64,000 nucleotides of DNA. Origin: Amphiduros pacificus (taxonomy: Eukaryota > Annelida > Polychaeta > Phyllodocida > Hesionidae). Shown piece after piece: positions 57,300 to 64,000 of this stretch. The stretch's first letter is position 1, and every line of letters begins with the position of its first letter. The position numbers were made by a program, and so were the translations under genes. The notes beneath the pieces were generated by a model. The model was not told the origin of the DNA and made no database searches. It saw only the letters and a list, made by a program, of their open reading frames with translations. The stretch covers positions 23,937,766-24,001,765 of the forward strand of contig OX439010.1 of the NCBI GenBank assembly GCA_949316495.1. The letters are read 5' to 3'.

Positions 57300-58030
57300 A
57301 TCTGCCTCCTGACAATGACATTTCACGGCTAGAGAGAGATCGTCAAATTTAATCTGCCCTACACAGTTATGTACTCACTGCTTACATGGCCTGGCTGTTT
57401 GCAAAGTATAATCTGTTTTCTGCAATATCCAGTTGTAAAACAATCATTTTATTCTGTTTTAAGTCAGTTATCACACTTTTAAATGGACAAGAATTTCAGC
57501 TTCTTCAGAATTGAAATGGCCGCCAATGTTAAGACTGGTTTAGACCACGTGACTACATTTCACCCTCCACTTTTTGTGTATTGTGGGGAATGGTTTTTCA
57601 CTGCTTTAGGGGTGTTTTATCTGGTGATGTTTTCAGGTCTTTTCATAATTTCAAACATTGAGAGGTTTCCACTCGATGCTTTATTTTTTTCCTGCTGGAT
57701 GTTTCAAGCGATATAAAACTTTAAATGTTACACTGGCAATGCAGTCATCTTCAGAAATATGTAAGGTAACCTTGTAGTGCACTTTTAACAAGTGTCCGCT
57801 CACGATTCAGAAGAAAACAGTGCATTTTTATGAAGAAGCCAGGAAATTTAAAAATCTGATTTTTTTTACTGAAGTACTCCACGACCTAAAAACTGCCCCT
57901 ATGTGCTCTCAAATGTGTAAAATGAAAATAAAAAATGACAAAAAAAAATCTCTTTGGAAGGGCTTGTTATTTAGGGAGTGGATGCCATGACTAGGGTTGC
58001 ACTAATCAGTAGAACATCAGGATACTTAAT
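57300..58030. other. Intergenic, nothing recognised
   Basis: No domain-bearing frame. The short plus frame from about 57483 (77 codons) has a hydrophobic stretch but no support from motifs or splice sites. Confidence 0.35.
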
Positions 58031-58032
58031 TA

Positions 58033-60590
58033 CCTTATTTACTCGTGTATAAGACGAGGTTTTTTTTACAAAAACTCTTAGTTAATGTTTGGGGGGTCGT
58101 CTTATGCATGAGAGCAACCTGTGGACGAGGATTTACGCCCAAAAATTTAAGTCTTATACTCGAGTATTTACGGTAAAACGTAAATACGATGTTCATATTT
58201 TCAAAATAATGGATATCGGACGTAGCGGGTCGATTTTAATTGCGTTTTAAAAGTATTTACCCAATATTAATACAAAATACGCTTTGCAGATCGAGAACAG
58301 GAAAAAAACATCCATCGGTTTATAACATGCATTACACAACACATGGTCGTAATTTTGAAAAGCATCAAAAGAAAACAAAACGTATATCGGACCGATTTTA
58401 ATTGCATTTTAAATGATAAATAAAGGTATTTACCCAATATTATCACAAATTGTTCGAGAACAGAACAAAACCATCAATCCATTTAAAACGCAATTAAAAT
58501 CGATCCACGTGTGAAAGCATTTCTGTCAACAAGGGAAGACACGACTCCAAGCAGTGGAAGCAAATGCCGCAAAACTGTGAACGCTGATAATTGGTATCAG
58601 TGAAATTTTACTAATTTTCACACCATTGAATGGGAAGACATCAAAGGCAGAATTGAATTGTGTGATAAAATTAAATAATAATTTTTATAGACATAGAAGT
58701 AAAAGTAAAACGTAAATACGATGTCCGTGACGTAGCTGATCGATGGGCCACGTGACTCACAAATCATGTGATCATTGACTTTGCAGATTTGCAGGAGAAT
58801 TGCCTTTTAAATGATAAATAAAATCAGATACCCAATATAAACACAAAATACGCTTTGCAGGTCGAGAACAGAACAAAACCATTCATCCATTTAACATGCA
58901 TTACGCAATACGAGGTCGTCATTTTAAAAAGCGGGAGTGACGGGGACAAGCTCTTATTTTTGGCGCGAAAACGATCAGAGCCTACTTAACATGCATTGAA
59001 ATATTAATATATTGCGCAATGATGGATCCCTGGCTTCTCCTTGTGTTGCGGACGTGAATTAACGCGACGTCACATACATGATATTTTACTTCATGGATAA
59101 ATTTTCGACCTGCGAAGCATAATTTGTGATAATATTGGGTGAATACCTTTATTTATCATTTAAAACGCAATTAAAATCGATCCACGTGTGAAGGCATTTC
59201 TGTCAAGAAGGGACGACACGACTCAACGCAACACGTGGTCGCAATTTTGAAAGGCAGAAGTGACGGGAAGAGGCTCTTGTTTTTAGCGCGAAAACGAATG
59301 TTAACTCGCATTGAAATATTAATATATTGCGCAATAATGGATGGTTTTGTTCTGTTCTTGACATGCAAAGCGAATTTGTGATTATATTGGGTAAATACCT
59401 TTATTGGTATCGCAATTAAAATCGATCCACGTGTGAGAGCATTTCTGTCAATTTCTCAAGATCCTATTTTGAAAGGCGGGAGAGGGGTAAATACGTCCGA
59501 TGTCTATTATTTCGAAACGCTATGTTCTGACTTTGTTTTCACTGATTCCAATTATCAGCGTTCACAGTTTTGCAATTCGTCTTTGTTTCCACTGCTTTGA
59601 GTCATGTCTTCCCGTTTGGACAGAAATGCTTTCACGCTAGTATTGCGTAATGCATGTTAAATGAATGGAAGGTGTTAATTGCATTTTAAATGATAAATAA
59701 AGGTATTTACTTAATATAATCACAATTACGTTTCTCAGGTCGAGAATAATAAAGCGTTTTCATTATTTATCATTTGAAACGCAATTAAAATCAATCCGCT
59801 ACGTCCGATGTCTGTTATTTCATCGTTTTAAAGTAAAACGTAAATTTGATGTGCGGAACACCGTAAATTCGATGTGCGGAACATGAAGAGAAGCCAGGGA
59901 TCCATCATTGCACAATATATTAATATTTCAATGCGAGTTGATTTTGAATTATTTTCGCGCCAAATATAAGAGCTTGTCCCCGTCACTCCCGCTTTTTAAA
60001 ATGACGACCTCGTATTGCGCAGTGCATATTAAATGGATGGATTAATTTGTGATAATATTGGATAAATACCTTTATTTATCATTTAAAGCGCAATTAAAAT
60101 CGAAACGCTTTGTTCTGACTTTGATTCCAATTATCAGCGTTCACAGTTTTGCATTTTGTCATTGTTTCTACTGCTTTGAGTCGTGTCTTCCCTTTTTTAC
60201 AGAAATGCTTTCACTTGGATCGATTTTAATTGCATTTTAAATGATAAATAATGAAAACGGGTAAATATTGGGTAAATACCTTTATTTATCATTTAAAACG
60301 TAATTAAAATTGATCCGCTATGTACGATATCCGTTATTTCGAAAATATTTACGTTTTACCGTATATACTTGCATATAAGACCCTTAAGATCTTGTATTGT
60401 AAGCAAATTTACGTTTCAATTTTAAAATGGCCAACAAGCTTCAGCTGAAGCTTGAATGGTAGCAGAGACGATATCTTGAGAAAAACCAACTCGTCTTATT
60501 TTCGGAAATTGTTTTTTTTTCAAGCAAAATAACCTCAATTTTGGGGGTTCGTCTTATACACGAGTCGTCTTATACACAAGTAAATACGTT
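58033..60590. mobile_element. Composite TA-target element cluster downstream of the gene
   Basis: It begins CCTTATTTACTCGTGTATAA and ends with a 230-bp unit (about 60358-60590) whose last bases are worn. Inside are at least six copies of the TTATCATTTAAAACGCAATT block in both orientations and three copies of the ATTGCGCAAT / TTTTCGCGCC module (about 58915-59025, 59225-59340, 59885-60005). Clearly several rounds of insertion or recombination. Confidence 0.75.
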
Positions 60591-60904
60591 AGTTATAACT
60601 TTGTTCATTCAATATGCCAAGAGAAGCATTGATGTCGGAAGTTTATGATCCAAGTTCCCTGCCTCTTTACTGTGATTATATACATTGTGGTATATGACAT
60701 TTGCCATAAAAGTATGACATTTAATCAGAACAACACATATGAAGATACATAATCAGATCACCAGCCAATCTGGGGGAATTCAAATTTTGACTATTCTTGA
60801 AAATTACTTGCAGTAATTTGAAATAATTTCTAATGGTGCCCCTAGACTTTAATGAATATGTCCTTATGGCTGAATGAAATGTGACAGATTTCTCTAAAAT
60901 AAAA
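60591..60904. other. Intergenic, nothing recognised
   Basis: A/T-rich sequence with no repeats or frames of note. Confidence 0.4.
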
Positions 60905-61087
60905 ATAATGCCCAGAGTTTACTGCTGGATTAATAAGGCCTACAGTTTACTGGTGGATTGATAAGGCCCAGAGTTTACTGATGGATTGATAAGGCCTACA
61001 GTTTACTGGTGGATTGATAAGGCCCAGAGTTTACTGGTGGATTGATAAGGCCTACAGTTTACTAGTGGATTGATAAGGCCTACAGGG
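60905..61087. repeat. 26-27-bp minisatellite, about seven units
   Basis: Units TTTACTGGTGGATTGATAAG plus GCCTACAG or GCCCAGAG alternate. Confidence 0.92.
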
Positions 61088-61210
61088 ATGTCATTGATGC
61101 ATAAGATCTTATCTCTTCACGTATAAAAAATTGTGTGAATCGATGTTTACAGAGTTTTTGGAAGGGCGAGAAAGACTGGCTATTTTTTTCATATTTACAC
61201 ATGTTAAAGC

Positions 61211-61775
61211 ACCTATGTTCTTGACTTTATCTCATACTTATCTACTGCAGACAGATATGAGATAAAGGTTTTAGTTTGATGTCCAATCTATTTAAAGCAA
61301 AACAATGTGGAAAACATTGCAACATGTGCGGATCTATGTTGTGTGTGTCAAAGAACATAAACATTGCCACGCCCCCTTTTTTAATGATGTCACACTCAAT
61401 GACAACATTGCAACATATACTTTATTATGTAGTGATGTCATTCAGAGGTGGGCATAGCACCACTCTATATTGTGAGGCCACATAACAACATAGATCTTTA
61501 CTTCTTACAATGTTAACACTGGTCTACTTTATTTATATAAACCATCTACGGTTGATGAATATGAGATAAAGACATGGGTTCATGCAGTGTTCTGACAGAT
61601 CTCTTTTGTTGGTTCTGGTAAAAGGATCTCACTTGTCCTTTGGACCACGGATGATCTGCAAAAGTAGTTCTGCAGAGGGGTCATCTGCAAAAGTAGTTCT
61701 GCAGAAGGGTGATCTGCAAAAGAATATCTTATAGGTGCAGAACATCCACTTGAAGCACCAAGTATGAGACAAATA
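61211..61775. mobile_element. Second copy of the intron 15 hairpin-type element
   Basis: Shares, in the opposite sense, ACCTATGTTCTTGACTTTAT, CATAACAACATAGATC, ATGCAGTGTTC...GACAGATCTCTTTT and AGGTGCAGAACA with 45520-46183. Here GATCTGCAAAAGTAGTTCTG is tandemly repeated. No perfect hairpin is left. Confidence 0.6.
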
Positions 61776-62094
61776 TATAAAATGATAGACTAATTATGGA
61801 AAGCAAAGAAAGGCAAAAAATAAACTTTGACCCTCACTCACTAAAATCAAGGTCCACCACTGCTTTAAAAAATGTTTAATCCGAGCAGCCGTTCCTTGTA
61901 ACCACATTGTTATTTTGTTAAGAAAAAGATAGAAATGAGTATTCTACTGTTAAGAGTATTCTTCTGTACCATGGTGGATCTTCAAGACTTGCAAGCCAGA
62001 GGCTGTCTTATTGGCCCAAGCTGGCTTTATCAAAAGAACTTTTGTAAAACGTAAAATGAATTATTTCAGAAGAGGTATGCCAAGATTGCATTCA
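61776..62094. other. Intergenic, nothing recognised
   Basis: No domain or repeat recognised. Confidence 0.4.
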
Positions 62095-62290
62095 TGTTCC
62101 AATTTCTCATATGAGCTGAGGCCTTTGTCTGAAGAGTTGGCCTCTTGTCCATGTGACTGGATGGGTCGTTATATCAAGGATCTGCAAAATGACAATTCAG
62201 TAAGGTAACACTACATGTATATGCTGCAAGTGGGTCTTATCATTTTATAACTGAAATGTCAAAAATGTCATAAAACCCTATAAAACAATT
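62095..62290 (+). mobile_element. SINE body fragment, tRNA head missing
   Basis: Aligned by eye with the body of the 2644-2974 SINE: ATGAGCTGAGGC, GTTGGCCTCTTGTCC, GGATGGGTCG, CAAGGATCTGCAAAATGACA, GGTAACACTA, AAGTGGGTCTTATCA and the AAAACCC tail. The promoter head is gone, so it is inactive. Confidence 0.75.
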
Positions 62291-62399
62291 TTTTTTTATA
62301 TCAACTTGAGTGTCTGCCATATTGCCACATGCTCTTTTTATTTATTCTTATCCTATTTCTTAATATTTGTTATAAATGATGACTATATTAATGCTTTGC

Positions 62400-63110
62400 T
62401 GCCAAGGTGCAGAGCACACTCTTAGTAAGTATCTATGGGAGATTGGTCATTTTTAGGAGTGTGGGCCACCGCTAAACCTTGTTATTTGAGCTTTCTCAGT
62501 TTTTTAGAAGAATCATTCTCCTGCCTGTGCTGTGCACACTCCCTCCTGGCTGTGTCGTGCACACTTCCTTCTGACGGTGCCATGCACACTCCCTCCTCCT
62601 GGCTGTGCCGTGCACAATCCCTCCTGACGGTGCTGTGCACACTCCCTCCTCCTGGCTGTGTTGTGCACACTTCCTTCTGACGGTGACATGCACACTCCCT
62701 CATCCTGGCCGTGCTGTGCACACTCCCTCCTCCTGGCCATGCCGTGCACACTCCCTCCTCCTGGCTGTGCTGTGCACACTCCCTCCTCCCTCCTACTGCC
62801 AAGGTGCAGAGCACACTCTTAGTAAGTATCTATGGGAGATTGGTCATTTTTAGGAGTGTGGGCCACCGCTAAACCTTGTTATTTGAGCTTTCTCAGTTTT
62901 TTAGAAGAATCATTCTCCTGCCTGTGCTGTGCACACTCCCTCCTGGCTGTGCCGTGCACAATCCCTCCTGACGGTGCTGTGCACACTCCCTCCTCCTGGC
63001 TGTGTTGTGCACACTTCCTTCTGACGGTGACATGCACACTCCCTCATCCTGGCTGTGCCGTGCACACTCCCTCCTCCTGGCCATGCCGTGCACACTCTCT
63101 TCTCCCATGC
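62400..63110. repeat. 27-30-bp G+C-rich minisatellite, array duplicated with flank
   Basis: Units CTGTGCCGTGCACACTCCCT plus CCTCCTGG. A ~120-bp unique leader (AGCACACTCTTAGTAAGTAT through CTCAGTTTTTTAGAAGAATC) occurs at 62411 and again 397 bases later, each time followed by the array, so leader and array were duplicated together. Frames over it on both strands are artefacts. Confidence 0.93.
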
Positions 63111-63225
63111 TTCTTGTCCTATTCCCAGGACAAATATCTTTTTCAAAGCCTTCAGATTCATTTAACAAGTCGTTCATTTAACAAGTCGTTCATTATGTTC
63201 AATCTAATTGAGCAAATCTTCTTTC

Positions 63226-63310
63226 AGGGCTTGACATTTAAAAGCACTCACCCATACTTGCCTGTAACTGGGCTAGTGTTTGTGTGAGCCCTGGGCTCAA
63301 ATGTATTTCT
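63226..63310. mobile_element. Possible CAGGCC-type MITE remnant
   Basis: CAGGGCTTGACATTTAAAAG followed after about 55 bases by GAGCCCTG. It resembles the left terminus of the family, but no target duplication is seen. Confidence 0.3.
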
Positions 63311-64000
63311 TATTGTTATTTTATTAAAGTCAGCAGGATATTGTAGATCTCTGCGTCAGTCACAGTGTTAATGTGTAATATTACTTCTTATCCTATCTTA
63401 TTAAATTTATTGTGTCACTATCCGATATTATGCAAAGTTAATTTCTGCATTCAAAACATTCTTTACTTCAAGCATTCATGAAACCTGGAAGGTTCCAGGC
63501 GATTTTACAGTGGTTCAAGATATCTAAAAACAATATATGATCTTAAAATTGACATACATACAGGCTATCAGTCTGAAATCCACTAAAGAACATCTGCCCT
63601 GAGAATTATGATTTTTTTTACCACCAAGTACTGCCAGTACTAAACAGTAAGTGTGTTGTGTGACCTTGACCTTTGAATTGTCAGGGGGCTCCGCAAGTCA
63701 CAGGAGGTGTTGTTTACCGATTTTCAAAATTGGAGCAACACATTTTTGGACATTTTTTTCCACTATTTAGCATGTTTAGAGAATGAATTGGAAGATAACA
63801 CTTTTCGTGATGATAGTGCCTTTTCGTGGCTTTCTTTTGGTGGTAAAATTATTAAAAACAGATGAATATTTATGAAGTTATAAATGAAGAAAAATCATTA
63901 TTTTTTATATTATATATGTTTGGAAAAGAAAGTTTAAAAAAACTCTATACAGCCCAGCTTTTAAGGTGGAATCCATGCAGCCTTTGATGTCTTCCCATTC
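63311..64000. other. Intergenic to window end, nothing recognised
   Basis: A/T-rich. A short AGGGGGCTCCGCAAGTCACA stretch near 63684 stands out in base composition but belongs to nothing I can name. Confidence 0.35.

Noticed and set aside
57483-57716. 77-codon frame with a hydrophobic stretch
   Set aside because: No motif, splice context or repeat support; probably chance.
62435-63287. Frames up to 151 codons in both directions
   Set aside because: Minisatellite with duplicated leader; peptide repeats (CTLPPPG, HSQEEGVCT) mirror the DNA unit.

Overview
The window is metazoan DNA: large introns with GT/AG borders, a tRNA-derived SINE, a LINE tail, many non-autonomous DNA transposons and very abundant minisatellites. 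The transposon types, especially elements with a left hairpin and a tandem-repeat core like the mollusc 'pearl'/Helentron-associated elements, suggest a marine mollusc, perhaps a gastropod. This is an inference; no species can be named from sequence alone.

One host gene fills most of the window on the + strand. I found 21 coding exons between 445 and 56428. Every splice phase fits, giving an open frame of 1,136 codons before the stop. The 5' end probably lies upstream of the window. The product has an N-terminal LOTUS (OST-HTH) domain, a basic linker, three RRM-type RNA-binding domains with an acidic insert, a long Q/N/G/P/R-rich disordered stretch, and a C-terminal extended Tudor domain. LOTUS-Tudor (TDRD5/TDRD7) and RRM-Tudor (TDRD10) proteins belong to germ granule/piRNA biology. 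The joint LOTUS-RRM-RRM-RRM-Tudor layout is one I do not recognise, so a germ-granule RNA-binding scaffold is the inferred role.

Introns hold nearly all other features. Intron 3 (3979-11954) carries a hAT MITE, a Kolobok-like TTAA element, an inverted-repeat element with a nested CAGGCC-type MITE, a Ty3/gypsy fossil scrap, composite TA-target elements and a 58-bp array. Introns 5, 6, 15 and 17 hold minisatellites whose units copy the adjoining splice junction. Intron 11 holds a 4.8-kb hAT element with a two-exon, apparently intact 778-residue transposase. Intron 13 holds a 2.6-kb palindrome with 9-bp target duplications, and it splits an older minisatellite. Intron 14 has two oppositely oriented TA-target elements and two CAGGCC-type MITEs. 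Intron 15 (38283-46335) is mostly two tandem-cored Helentron-like elements. Intron 16 has an I/Jockey-type LINE tail. Intron 20 has a TAA-target MITE and another tandem-cored element with a composite element nested inside.

Downstream of the gene (57300-64000) no gene was recognised. That part holds a composite transposon cluster, a 26-bp array, a relative of the hairpin element of intron 15, a SINE fragment and a duplicated 27-30-bp array.
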